Source: CAYSWV01 sp964434865 | Lineage (GTDB): Bacteria; Cyanobacteriota; Cyanobacteriia; Thermostichales; Thermostichaceae | Length of the DNA: 64,000 nucleotides | Assembly: GCA_964434865.1 (NCBI GenBank) | Contig: CAYSWV010000008.1 | Span: forward strand, 59,494 to 123,493 | Reading direction: 5' to 3' | In this document: piece by piece, positions 17,324-26,195 of the stretch | Layout: the number at the start of each line of letters is the position of its first letter | How positions within the stretch are numbered: position 1 is the first letter of the stretch | The notes under the pieces: model-generated | Told to the model about the DNA's origin: nothing | Database searches by the model: none | What the model saw: the letters and a program-made list of their open reading frames with translations, nothing else | Translations under genes and position numbers: made by a program

Positions 17324-17572
17324 TTATAGCCTGCAGTTAATGAGGGCAGGGAAGAATGTCAATAAAGCTACAAATGCACTATCACTTTCACTAAAACCAA
17401 GCTGTGTGCCAAACTCAACCGCAGAAGCTTCCCAGCAGGCGGCATCTAGACTAAGCAAAGCAGAGACTCCCCCGATAAAGGATGATACATCCGCAGAGAG
17501 AGTGAACCCACCTTTAACTAGTTGTGCTTGCTCATCATCTAATTCAACAAATAACTCAGGCGACAAATCCAT
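17324..17572 (-). CDS. double-glycine-leader secreted peptide precursor (bacteriocin/EbfG-like)
   Basis: This 82-residue frame starts at an ATG preceded by GGGAGG at five bases, a clear ribosome-binding site. The first 22 residues read as a classical double-glycine leader: acidic and amphipathic (SPELFVELDDEQAQLVKGG) and ending in GG, the site cut by C39-type peptidase/ABC exporters (PCAT). The 60-residue mature part is hydrophobic, Ala/Ser/Phe-rich, has an internal GG and two cysteines (near residues 43 and 80), as in class II microcins and cyanobacterial GG-motif biofilm proteins. No exporter or modification enzyme is visible nearby. An overlapping frame on the plus strand is judged a shadow because it lacks a ribosome-binding site. 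Function is inferred from the leader only. Confidence 0.72.
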   Translation of the reverse strand: MDLSPELFVELDDEQAQLVKGGFTLSADVSSFIGGVSALLSLDAACWEASAVEFGTQLGFSESDSAFVALLTFFPALINCRL

Positions 17573-17693
17573 AGCTACCTCCCAAGGATCATCAAATAAA
17601 CTGCGGCTATTGTTCCCCAATGGCCTCTAGAATCAATCAGGAGTCTCAATCCACTCTAGACAAGACGGGGGGAGGCAGAGATATGAAGTTGAC

Positions 17694-18017
17694 TCATCTA
17701 GCTTTTGATTTCTGATTGCGATTGTTGAGCTGTTTTAAAAATAAAGGTAGTAATTGAACGCTGATGTAGTGGAAAGCTGCCTGCAAGCCTTCAGTCTGAT
17801 AAATGGTTCCGATTTTAGCTTCCACTTTGGTGGGTTCGCCAATACAGGACAAAAACTGATTGGATGTAAACCAGGTAAAGATCTGGCCTCGCTGGACACC
17901 AGGACTCATCTCATTCTTGAGGATCCATTCCCGAGCATAGAGACACAAAATCGCATCGCCAATCCAAGCTCGATCCCGCAGGGTTTGATCATCTAGCACT
18001 AACGGATCATCTTTCAT
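17694..18017 (-). CDS. mrnC: Mini-ribonuclease III family protein
   Basis: This 107-residue protein consists only of an RNase III catalytic domain without the double-stranded-RNA-binding domain, as in Mini-III, which matures 23S rRNA ends. The two catalytic acidic positions are recognisable: the Asp in WIGDAILCLYAR and the Glu in VEAKIGTIYQTEG, both near where RNase III has its metal ligands. It is a little shorter than the usual 125-140 residues. The ATG at 18017 is chosen over a TTG three codons upstream; neither has a good ribosome-binding site. The stop is 121 bases from the start of the double-glycine peptide gene on the same strand. Confidence 0.75.
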   Translation of the reverse strand: MKDDPLVLDDQTLRDRAWIGDAILCLYAREWILKNEMSPGVQRGQIFTWFTSNQFLSCIGEPTKVEAKIGTIYQTEGLQAAFHYISVQLLPLFLKQLNNRNQKSKAR

Positions 18018-18115
18018 GGTGATCAATAGGAGGGTCTGGAACTATCCTACGCTGTGAATTAATGGGGAGCCAATGACCTATGATCTGATCAATGACCCCT
18101 GATCTCTAAACCCTT

Positions 18116-18853
18116 GTGAACTCAATTAACACCATCTTTTTCGATGCCGTAGGTACTTTATTTGCTGTCAAAGGTAGCGTGGGCCAGATCTACAGCCAAG
18201 CTGCTCAACACTTTGGTGTGACGGTGGCATCTGAGGCCCTTGACTTAGCCTTTCATCAGGTCTTTTCAGCAACCCCTGCTGCTGCGTTTCCAGGTTCAGA
18301 GCCTGATCAGCGGTTAGCCCTTGAACGTCATTGGTGGTACGCTGTGGTTGAAAAAACCTTTCTTGAAGCAGGTCAGGAGCTTTCAGCTTTTTCTGATTTT
18401 GCGGGCTATTTCAATTATGTCTATGATCTATTTGCAACACAACATCCCTGGTTACTTTACGAAGATACTCTCTCAGCACTAGAGACATTACAAACCCAAT
18501 CCTTATGTCTTTGCATTATTTCAAATTTTGATTCTCGACTACTCCAGGTTTTAGCCGCACTAGACCTTGAGCACTATTTCACTCATGTCACGATTTCGAC
18601 CCAGGTTGGGGCCGCAAAACCTGATCCTCAGATCTTTGAGTATGCTCTGGCTCAACTCCCTACTCCAATTCAAGCCCTACATGTGGGAGATAGTCGCTCA
18701 CAAGATTACTGGGGTGCTAAACAATCAGGGCTTCAGGCTCTGTGGCTTAACCGTGATGGTATGACGTCCGAGCAGATCCCAGTTGAGCATCAAGTCCAGT
18801 CTTTGCTAGAAGTGGTGGCTTGGCTGGAGGAAGATTCAACAGGAGCACCCTGA
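18116..18853 (+). CDS. HAD-IA family hydrolase (DREG-2-like)
   Basis: This 245-residue haloacid-dehalogenase-superfamily protein begins at a GTG. Motif I reads FFDAVGTLF, motif II is in IISNFDSR, motif III is the Lys in GAAKPDPQIF and motif IV is HVGDSRSQDYWGA. The second Asp of the usual DxD motif I is replaced by Val, a feature shared with the DREG-2/HDHD3 branch, so classical phosphatase activity is uncertain. The cap region is helical, as in subclass I. It is divergent from the Mini-III gene with 98 bases between starts; substrate unknown. Confidence 0.82.
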   Translation: MNSINTIFFDAVGTLFAVKGSVGQIYSQAAQHFGVTVASEALDLAFHQVFSATPAAAFPGSEPDQRLALERHWWYAVVEKTFLEAGQELSAFSDFAGYFNYVYDLFATQHPWLLYEDTLSALETLQTQSLCLCIISNFDSRLLQVLAALDLEHYFTHVTISTQVGAAKPDPQIFEYALAQLPTPIQALHVGDSRSQDYWGAKQSGLQALWLNRDGMTSEQIPVEHQVQSLLEVVAWLEEDSTGAP

Positions 18854-18924
18854 GGCACTCCCCACTATTGGTATGAACCTACAGATCAAGTCATGACAAT
18901 CAGACCATAGATCTCATGCAGCTA

Positions 18925-19041
18925 TCAGTTTCGCTTGACTTTATCTCGTTGGCTCACCACAACTAAAGCCCCTAACAGAAGGCCGACCACAGCAGCTCCA
19001 GCCAATAGACTGAAAAAGAAATTCACTAAAGATGGTGTCAT
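18925..19041 (-). CDS. psbX: photosystem II reaction-centre protein PsbX
   Basis: A 38-residue single-span membrane protein begins MTPSLVNFFFSLLAGAAV and ends VSQRDKVKRN, matching the PsbX pattern of an MTPSL start, one transmembrane helix and an SQ(K/R)DK basic tail. PsbX sits at the periphery of photosystem II near cytochrome b559 and affects plastoquinone exchange at the QB site. The gene is too short for ordinary gene finders. It lies 105 bases downstream of ftrC on the same strand and convergent to the HAD gene. Confidence 0.9.
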   Translation of the reverse strand: MTPSLVNFFFSLLAGAAVVGLLLGALVVVSQRDKVKRN

Positions 19042-19146
19042 AGTATCTGAGTTCTAAAACAACGGCATTGCTTCAATCATAGAGCGACTCGGGGTCTATT
19101 CGTATCTAGATCGCTAAGCAATGTTAACACTTTGTAACAGTACCAC

Positions 19147-19512
19147 TTAAGCTTTGGTGGGATCGGCTTCATACTCAATCTGGACAGCTTCTAGGGATTG
19201 AGCAGTTCCAGCAAAGTCATTGTCAGGCGTCAGAAATAGCATACAGTGACATTCTTTACGTTCACGCATAGGTACACAGGGGCAGTTCCAATACCCAGAT
19301 TTAACTTCTGCTTCTTTATCTTCATAAAATCGACAAGGACATAATGGTGACCCCAATTGTTCTCTGTGGAGAGCTAAACCTTCGATAACAGCAGTCGTAA
19401 TACTTGGATCTGCACAAAAATAGGTGTCACTTCGCTTGGCATAAGTCTCGGCAAAGTGCCTCATAACATCAAAGGTTTTTTGGGATGATTTGTTATGTCC
19501 ACGAGATTCCAT
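19147..19512 (-). CDS. ftrC: ferredoxin-thioredoxin reductase, catalytic chain
   Basis: This subunit carries the [4Fe-4S] cluster and redox-active disulfide that pass electrons from photosynthetic ferredoxin to thioredoxin, linking light to enzyme regulation. The 121-residue protein has the complete set of seven conserved cysteines: one in YFCADPS, two in LCPCRFY, two in NCPCVPM and two in ECHCML. The length is typical. It starts at an ATG with AAGGA five bases upstream. The variable chain gene is not in this window. psbX follows on the same strand. Confidence 0.96.
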   Translation of the reverse strand: MESRGHNKSSQKTFDVMRHFAETYAKRSDTYFCADPSITTAVIEGLALHREQLGSPLCPCRFYEDKEAEVKSGYWNCPCVPMRERKECHCMLFLTPDNDFAGTAQSLEAVQIEYEADPTKA

Positions 19513-19775
19513 AGAGATCCTTAGAGGCGCTTAGATGAACTGTCTTCGTTGTACTGCAGTCTCTACTGTTAGACAAACCTAGTTGAACTTGGCTCAACAG
19601 GGATGAAGGGACTGGCTAGCCTAACCGGTATAGAGTCTAAGTACCCTATGGATGTTACGAGTAGTCTGGAACCAAAATCAAAAAGTTCACAATTAGTAAC
19701 ACTTGGAAACCTGTACCCCTATCCGCCGCTTGGCATGGCAGCTGAGATTACACGATTACATCTAAGTTTTTGGGG

Positions 19776-20177
19776 CTAGGGAACGACTAAGACTGGACAA
19801 GGGGCTAGATTGATCACTCGATCCATGGTTTCTTTGTCCCCGTCTCCCATTAACCCGAGGCCTCGACACCCCATCACAATCAAATCAACATTCATTTCAT
19901 CTGCAACATCACAGACCACAAAAGCTGTTTTCCCTTTACGCATATCCGTTTTGGTGGACTGGATCCCAATTTGATGGAGAGCTGATTCGGTTTGTTGAAG
20001 TAAGTTTTGAACCAGCTCCCCCGATTTCTCGATCTCTGCTGAGCTAATCGAGGAATCATCAAGCACCGATAACAGAATCAAAGTGCTGGTATAGCGCTGG
20101 GCTAGATCAGCTACCAACGAGATGGCATGACTAGTTTCACGAGAGTTGTCAATAGGAAACAAGATTTTGTTAAACAT
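19776..20177 (-). CDS. universal stress protein (UspA family)
   Basis: This 133-residue single-domain Usp protein begins KILFPIDNSRETSHAI and ends with the ATP-binding loop pattern G-x2-G-x9-G (GCRGLGLMGDGDKETMDRVI) and CPVLVVP. The final loop carries an acidic insert (GDGDKE) where many family members have small residues, but the glycine framework is present, so nucleotide binding is plausible. It starts at an ATG and is apparently monocistronic. The specific stress role is unknown. Confidence 0.9.
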   Translation of the reverse strand: MFNKILFPIDNSRETSHAISLVADLAQRYTSTLILLSVLDDSSISSAEIEKSGELVQNLLQQTESALHQIGIQSTKTDMRKGKTAFVVCDVADEMNVDLIVMGCRGLGLMGDGDKETMDRVINLAPCPVLVVP

Positions 20178-20305
20178 AGTTCCCTCTGAGACATTAAGGG
20201 TACTAAATCAGAGCTAGGGTGGATACTAATCCCGATTTTATCAGCAAATCCAGACCCAATGTGGGTTTGTAACAGGAGTAAGCGTAACAAGAGTCATGAC
20301 AGGGA

Positions 20306-20596
20306 TTAAGCATCAGGATTATGGGAGGGACTGTTGTTAAACTGCCGCTCCAGATCAGCGACGATGTGATCTCGATTGCGAGCAATGGTGCGATCTTCAG
20401 CTGCCGCTTTAGCTTGATCAAACCAAGCTTTGGGGTTAAGAGTTGCCTCAGTTTTTGAGTTAGAAGGCTGCTGAAGGGGTGAGCGTGTCCGTTGCAATCG
20501 CGATCCAGAGCGTTTAGATTGTGCAGAAGTTTGCACTAAGCGGACTACACCTAAAACTAAAAGGAGCAAGGCTGTCGAATAAAGGAGCTGAATCAT
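20306..20596 (-). CDS. small single-span membrane protein, hypothetical
   Basis: This 96-residue protein begins with one hydrophobic helix (LLYSTALLLLVLGVVRLV, about residues 4-21), followed by a basic Ser/Arg/Gln-rich linker and a charged, probably helical C-terminus (WFDQAKAAAEDRTIARNRD). The arrangement suggests a membrane-anchored protein with a cytoplasmic tail. I do not recognise the family. It starts at an ATG and lies upstream of the Usp gene on the same strand (128 bases between), so cotranscription is possible. Confidence 0.6.
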   Translation of the reverse strand: MIQLLYSTALLLLVLGVVRLVQTSAQSKRSGSRLQRTRSPLQQPSNSKTEATLNPKAWFDQAKAAAEDRTIARNRDHIVADLERQFNNSPSHNPDA

Positions 20597-20723
20597 AAGA
20601 GTAACCCACTAAAAAGCGATCAATGGCTTGATGTGTTTCAGGTATTTCTATTAATAGCACTAGATTGGGCTAACTGACGAAACTAAACTACTCATCAGAT
20701 TTTCAAACAACCTGACCAAACCC

Positions 20724-20752
20724 AAGACAGACTGCTGGCTATTGTATATAAT
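20724..20752 (+). promoter_or_regulatory. candidate promoter of the CheA-CheW cluster
   Basis: TATAAT (20747-20752) is a perfect -10 box and AAGACA (20724-20729) matches the -35 consensus at four of six positions, with a 17-base spacer. The expected start near 20759 gives a leader of about 120 bases. That leader contains a 14-base-period direct repeat (CTTTGCTCATTA at 20771-20782 and 20785-20796). Confidence 0.5.
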
Positions 20753-20882
20753 ATTACTTAGGCTTTAATACTTTGCTCATTATCCTTTGCTCATTAACGA
20801 GCCCCAGCTCAAAGCCCCAACCCAATGATAGGATCAGGGCATCTATCAATTCATCATTGTTCCATTTATTACCTAACTGATT

Positions 20883-23800
20883 ATGACTCTTCCAGCCCCT
20901 GATCGAGAGCTTGAGACTCGGTTGAACTTCTTAGAAGAAGCTAGAGAGGCACTGAGTACCCTGGAGGGCATTCTCCTGGAACCTCATCAAGATACTATTG
21001 ATCCTGCCAAAGTGGATGGAGCCCTTAGAGCGGCTCACTCAGTTAAGGGTGGGGCGGCCATGATGAATTATGCCGAGCTCAGCGATATTGCCCATCATCT
21101 AGAAGACGTTTTTAAACTTGTCAAGGCCCGTAGGCCCAAAATCAATACAGATGTGATTAGTCTGCTGCTGTCATCAGTGGACTGTATGCAACAAGTGATC
21201 TCCATCTACCGGCGGCAAGCTAGTGTCGATCTCAACTGGCTGAACCAGACGGTAGATCCCATTTTTACTCAGTTGAGTGATCACCTAGGAGAACTTGATG
21301 CCTCTGATGAACAGCAATTGTTATCTCAAGATAGTGGTCAAGATATTTCAGTTATTTTATTTGAGACTGAAGTTGAAGGCTGTTTAGAGCGCTTGGAAGG
21401 TGTCCTTGCTCAACCTGATTTACCCTGTTTAGACACCGAACTCACCCTACTCGCTCAAGAACTAGGTGGGCTAGGTGAAATGCTCCAACTGGACAACTTC
21501 ACCCAACTATGCGAATCTATCTACCGTTTGGCTGATAGTTACCCTCAACACGTAGAATTGATCGCTCGGGCGGCTCTGGAGAGTTGGCGACAAGCTCAAG
21601 CCCTAGTCATGATTGGGCAATCTGAACTGATTGAGTCAACGCTAGATATAGATGGGCTGGACACAGGTCTGGCTGGATTCGCTCAGGAGATGGACATCAC
21701 AGAATGGCATGAGGCATTGCAGACAGATTTAGAATTGCAGACAGATTTAATAGAACCAGCTCCTGACTTTTCGCTCCAAGATGTGGACTGGAGCCGACTA
21801 GAGCATGACGAGGATGAAGATCCAGCTGATGCCTTTGTTGAACAAGCTCCTTTTTCCTTAGCTGATCTGGATCTGAGTCGATTAGATGAATTCAACCCAG
21901 ACAGTTCAGATCTTGAAGAGATCCCCCATCAATCTGGTTTAAATTTAGCTAATTTGGACTGGAGTCAGTTGGATAATCTGACAGATGAGTGGGTAGATGA
22001 GTCAATAGCCACCAACCCCGAAACAGACTTTAATCCTGAAACAGACTTTAATCCTGAAACAGACTTTAATCCTGAAACAGACTTTANNNNNNNNNNNNNN
22101 NNNNNNNNNNNNNNNNNNNNNNNNNNNNNNNNNNNNNNNNNNNNNNNNNNNNNNNNNNNNNNNNNNNNNNNNNNNNNNNNNNNNNNAATCCTGAAACAGA
22201 CTTTAATCCTGAAACAGACTTTAATCCTGAAACAGACTTTAATCCTGAAACAGACTTTACGCTTACAACTCCAGATTCAGACTATACATTTGAATCCACA
22301 TCAAACTATGCATCGTGGGATCTTGAACCTGACGATAATCAAAGAGATGATGATCAAAGCTCCAGTCTTTTTGTTGACTCTGAGCACTCTAGGCTGTCAC
22401 TAACTGATCTGGATTTAAGTGCATTGGATCGAATCCCTGACAACGATGATTTAGATTTAGTCGATTTGGCCCGTGACTACTCAACTGACAGTAGTGTTGA
22501 TGACTGGACACCTGAATTCATTGAGGATGCCTCCCATGCAGTTGAAACTCCTGCTGAAATTTCAGATCAAATAGACACCGCTAATGAAATCACCCCAACT
22601 CGGTCCGAGTTAATCTCTGATAATGTTACCATTCGTGTTCCTGTTAAACGGTTACAACTACTCGATGATCTATGTGGTGAGCTGTCAATTGGTTGTAATG
22701 GCTTGAACTTGCGCTTTAGCCGGATGCGGGGGTTAATGAACCGTTTGGTGCAGCGGATCTTGGATCTCGAACAATCCAATTTGCAATTACGAAATGCCTA
22801 TGATCGGGTGGCAACTCAAGCCATGAGTGGTTTGGGGCCATCCGCTTTACAACTTGATTTGACTCACCTGCGACCTGAAGGCTTTGACATTCTGGAGTTT
22901 GACAGCTATAGCGAGCTGCATCCTATTTGGCAACAAGTGATGGAAACAATTGTTTGGTTGCAAGAAGTATCTGGTGATATGGATTTACTTCTACAAGATG
23001 CTGAGCAATCAACCTTTGAATTCAACCGGGTGTCTAAAAAACTCCAAACAGCTGTCACACAAGCTCGGATGCGACCCTTAAACGAACTGCTGAATCGATT
23101 CCCTAGAGCTATTCGTGATCTTTCAACTCAATTTGGTAAACAAGTTGACTTAAAAGTTTATGGAGGGGCAACCCTTGTGGATCAAACGATCTTAGAAAAG
23201 CTATCGGATCCCTTACTGCACTTACTACGAAATGCTTTTGATCATGGGATTGAAGATGCAGCTACTCGCAAAGCTCGTCATAAATCCGAGCGGGGTCAAA
23301 TTGAAATTCGGGCCGGCTATCGCGGCAACCAAACAATTATTACCATTAGTGATGATGGAGGTGGGATCAATTTTGAAAAAGTTCGGGCAAAAGCTAAGCG
23401 GCTGGGGCTAGACTCTGCCTTGATGGATCGGGCCTCGGATCGAGATTTGACAGAACTCTTGTTCGAACCTGGCTTTAGTACAGCTGAGACGGTGACCTCA
23501 CTGTCAGGCCGAGGCGTGGGTATGGATGTGGTCAGAACTAATCTAAAAGATATGGGTGGCACGATTACCCTCGATACTGAATTAGGCCAAGGGACAACTT
23601 TCACCTTGAGTGTCCCGCTAACGTTGTCTGTGATGCGGATCTTGATGGTTGAGGCCAGTAACGGCATGCTGATGGCCTTTCCTTCAGACACGATTGAACA
23701 AATGGTGTTGATCGATCCTGACCATCCCCCGTTTAAGTCGGTGGCGAACCAAGACGTCCTGGAGTGGGAAGGGTACATGGTGCCCAAGGTCAACTTAGAG

Positions 23801-24517
23801 GCTTGGTTAACCTTTAACTGCCCCACTCGGCCCCTAGCCATTGAAGATGTTCCAGTCATGACCTCACCCGCGATCTTGATCGTGTCTCAGGGTGAAGATC
23901 TGGTGTGTGTACCAATTCATCGTTGCTGGAGTGAGCGAGAAGTTTCGATCCGTCCTGTTGAAGGTCCCTTCTTAATGCCTGCTGGCTTTAGTGGTTGTAC
24001 GATCTTGGGGGATGGCCAAGTGCTTCCGATTGTTAATGTTCCCGATTTGTTCACCTGGATGACAACAGGATCTAAACAAGCGCCCTCACTACAAGATCCA
24101 GCTCCAACAGCGCCTCAACCCACCCAACCCACCGTGATGATTGTGGACGACTCGATCAATGTCAGACGATTCTTATCCCTCATGTTTGAACGAGCAGGCT
24201 ATCAACCGGTAGAAGCTCGTGACGGCCAAGATGCCCTAGATAAGCTTTTAAGTGGACTAGAGGTGAATGCGGTAGTTTGCGATATTGAGATGCCAAGATT
24301 AGATGGGTTTGGGTTGTTAGCCCAGGTGAAAAAGCAAGATCGATTTAAAGACCTACCGTTTGTGATGCTCACCTCTCGTACTGGAGATAAACATCGTCAA
24401 CTAGCCCTAAGACTGGGGGCGGCAGCCTACTTTACCAAACCCTGCAAGGAACGAGAGCTAATTCAGCAAGTCAAAACCCTACTCGAATCAGGGCAACCTG
24501 TTTCTATGCAATCCTAG
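20883..24517 (+). CDS. CheA-type hybrid histidine kinase (Hpt-linker-HATPase-CheW-REC), interrupted by an assembly gap
   Basis: This is one gene, although the 100-N gap at 22087-22186 makes it look like two out-of-frame pieces: the frame before the gap (NPETDF repeats) and the frame running into 22424-24517 encode the same hexapeptide. The N-terminal Hpt domain has the phosphorylated His near residue 52 (AAHSVKGGAAMM). A long acidic linker with D-L-D-S-L repeats and the NPETDF tract follows, then a dimerisation region, an ATPase with LLRNAFDHGIED, GGGI and GRGVGMD, a CheW-like domain and a C-terminal receiver (VDDSINVRR, CDIEMPRLDG, TSRTG, FTKPC). This is the architecture of PixL/PilL-type kinases controlling pilus motility in cyanobacteria. 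The true length depends on the unsequenced repeat. Confidence 0.9.
22015..22260 (+). repeat. 18-bp tandem repeat encoding NPETDF, with scaffold gap inside
   Basis: The unit AATCCTGAAACAGACTTT is repeated four times before the gap and four times after it, nearly without variation, encoding Asn-Pro-Glu-Thr-Asp-Phe in the linker of the CheA-like kinase. The 100 N at 22087-22186 are a placeholder; the real copy number is unknown. Because the unit is a multiple of three bases, copy-number change keeps the reading frame; the apparent frameshift arises only from the arbitrary gap length. Confidence 0.92.
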
Positions 24518-24544
24518 CTAGATCAAGCTACCAGGTTAAATCCT

Positions 24545-25066
24545 ATGCGTCTATTTCAACAACGAATTGAACGAAAAACCAAGTCATCTCAAGCTAAAGA
24601 TACGGAGCAAGTGCTGGTGTTTCGCCTTCAGTCTAACTGGTTTGGGATTCTATTTGATCGACTTTATCGCGTGCTGCCCCTGTCTAAGTTAATGGCATCA
24701 ACTGATCACAACGATTCACTTACCTTTAATGAGCTTCGAGTCCATCTGGTCGATATTGGGGCAGTCCTTCATATTCACTCCCATCAATCCTCGACTGAGC
24801 ACTATGTCATTTTAATTGAGACTAGCCAGGCACTCAAGGGTATTGTTGTGGATACACCGCCAACCCTCAAGCGATTTGCCCAAGAAATGATCAAACCTTT
24901 ATCTAGTGCAGGGTCATTAGGCAACGCCAGATTTATCCGGTCCATGATCGAAGACACTGAGGCGTCTTACTTTATCCTAGACCCAACATTACTCATTGAA
25001 TCCTTTGCGGATTTGACTCCCTTATCTATTGATCAGCTTCAGATCATGGCCTTGGAGACGGATTAG
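24545..25066 (+). CDS. CheW-like scaffold protein
   Basis: This 173-residue protein consists of one CheW-like beta-barrel domain: VLVFRLQSNWFGILFDRLYRVLP at its start is the usual first strand pattern, and GIVVDTPPTLKRF and the C-terminal ILDPTLLIE are also typical. CheW proteins couple chemoreceptors to CheA kinases. It begins 27 bases after the CheA-like gene and is almost certainly cotranscribed and functionally paired with it. The start is an ATG. No receptor (MCP) gene is in the window. Confidence 0.82.
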   Translation: MRLFQQRIERKTKSSQAKDTEQVLVFRLQSNWFGILFDRLYRVLPLSKLMASTDHNDSLTFNELRVHLVDIGAVLHIHSHQSSTEHYVILIETSQALKGIVVDTPPTLKRFAQEMIKPLSSAGSLGNARFIRSMIEDTEASYFILDPTLLIESFADLTPLSIDQLQIMALETD

Positions 25067-25162
25067 CTCCGAGAAGCCGAAGAGTATCAAAGTTTGTATC
25101 AATAATCCTGGAGTTCTCTGGTATTCTATCGGAGTAGTAACCTCTACTTCTTGTGAGCTGTC

Positions 25163-25894
25163 ATGCAAGCAATGAATACGCTTCCGGGACTCAAGGATCC
25201 ATTGCAGCAACAAGAGATTGTGCTTGTGGTGGATGATGAAGACCTTATTCGTGAAACCGTCGCACTGGAGCTAGAGGAGCAGGGCTATCAGGTCTTCCAG
25301 TCAGGAGACGGTCGCCAAGCTTTAGAACTGATTCATAATCTTGAGCGGTTAGATCTCCTTATTTTAGATTTGATGTTGCCAGGACTTAATGGGCTAGATC
25401 TTTGTCGACTGCTACGCCGTGAAGGCAATCCAGTCCCCATCTTGATGCTGACCGCCAAAAGTAGTGAAACCGATCGAGTCGTTGGTCTGGAACTGGGTGC
25501 TGATGATTATTTGACCAAGCCCTTCGGGATGCGAGAATTAATTGCTCGGTGTCGCTCCGTGTTACGCCGTCAAAATCAGGTGCAAACCTCCGAAACTCGG
25601 GTGATCCGTCACGGCGATGTCACCATGTATCCTCAAGAGTGTCGAGTTTTGGTTAGGGGGCTTGAAGTTAACTTTTCGCCTAAAGAATTTCGCTTGCTAG
25701 AACTTTTTATGAATCATCCTCGGCGAGTTTGGACCCGAGAACAGTTATTAGAAAAGATCTGGGGATCTGATTTTATGGGAGACAGCAAAACAGTAGATGT
25801 CCATATCCGCTGGTTACGAGAGAAGCTGGAGTTAGATCCAAGTAATCCAGAGTATTTAGTCACTGTCCGAGGATTTGGATACCGATTTGGTTAA
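25163..25894 (+). CDS. OmpR/PhoB-family response regulator
   Basis: This 243-residue two-domain transcription factor has a complete receiver (VVDDED, phosphoacceptor Asp near residue 69 in LILDLMLPG, MLTAKS, YLTKPFG) and a C-terminal winged helix with FSPKEFRLLELF, KTVDVHIRWLREKLE and the family ending VRGFGYRFG. The DNA-binding domain resembles cyanobacterial SphR/PhoB-type regulators, but orthology cannot be settled by eye. It lies 96 bases after the CheW-like gene and may be read with it or from its own promoter. The first ATG is used; a second Met follows two codons later. Confidence 0.9.
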   Translation: MQAMNTLPGLKDPLQQQEIVLVVDDEDLIRETVALELEEQGYQVFQSGDGRQALELIHNLERLDLLILDLMLPGLNGLDLCRLLRREGNPVPILMLTAKSSETDRVVGLELGADDYLTKPFGMRELIARCRSVLRRQNQVQTSETRVIRHGDVTMYPQECRVLVRGLEVNFSPKEFRLLELFMNHPRRVWTREQLLEKIWGSDFMGDSKTVDVHIRWLREKLELDPSNPEYLVTVRGFGYRFG

Positions 25895-25935
25895 GCTTAA
25901 TCCGTATAGTTGCCATCGATTAGGGAGGCCATGCG

Positions 25936-26130
25936 ATGAATTTGACTCTAACGGTTCCTAAACTTATGTGCGGAGCGTGCGTTGAAGCTGTTACTCAAGC
26001 TGTTCAAGCTGTTGATCCAGCTGCAGAGATCCAAGCTGATCCCCAAACCAAAGCTGTGATCGTGACCACTTCTTTAACTGAAGTAACAGTACGTGATCTT
26101 TTGAATCAAGCTGGTTACCCCCCTCAGTGA
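25936..26130 (+). CDS. heavy-metal-associated (HMA) domain protein, copper-chaperone-like
   Basis: This 64-residue protein is a single ferredoxin-like HMA domain with the metal-binding motif CGAC preceded by Met (KLMCGACVEAV), as in Atx1/CopZ copper chaperones that deliver Cu(I) to P-type ATPases. The ending NQAGYPPQ is also typical. The ATG at 25936 is preceded by GGGAGG at seven bases. An out-of-frame ATG lies five bases upstream and is ignored. It follows the response regulator by 41 bases. No copper ATPase is nearby, and mercury or other soft metals remain possible ligands. Confidence 0.85.
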   Translation: MNLTLTVPKLMCGACVEAVTQAVQAVDPAAEIQADPQTKAVIVTTSLTEVTVRDLLNQAGYPPQ

Positions 26131-26195
26131 TCTTGATCATCGCTTAGAAAAATGAGTTAGCTTTTAGACTGAATCACCTGAAGACATGAACAGGC

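Noticed and set aside
17286..17630. 114-codon plus-strand frame over the double-glycine peptide
   Set aside because: It is Ser/Asn-rich low-complexity sequence without a ribosome-binding site, while the minus strand has a strong one and a recognisable leader.
20203..20421. 72-codon minus-strand frame next to the Usp gene
   Set aside because: It overlaps the better-supported small membrane protein in another frame and has no ribosome-binding site.
22087..22403. Apparent C-terminus of the first CheA fragment after the gap (ILKQTL repeats)
   Set aside because: It is a frame artefact of the arbitrary 100-N gap; the repeat encodes NPETDF in the frame that joins the downstream kinase domains.
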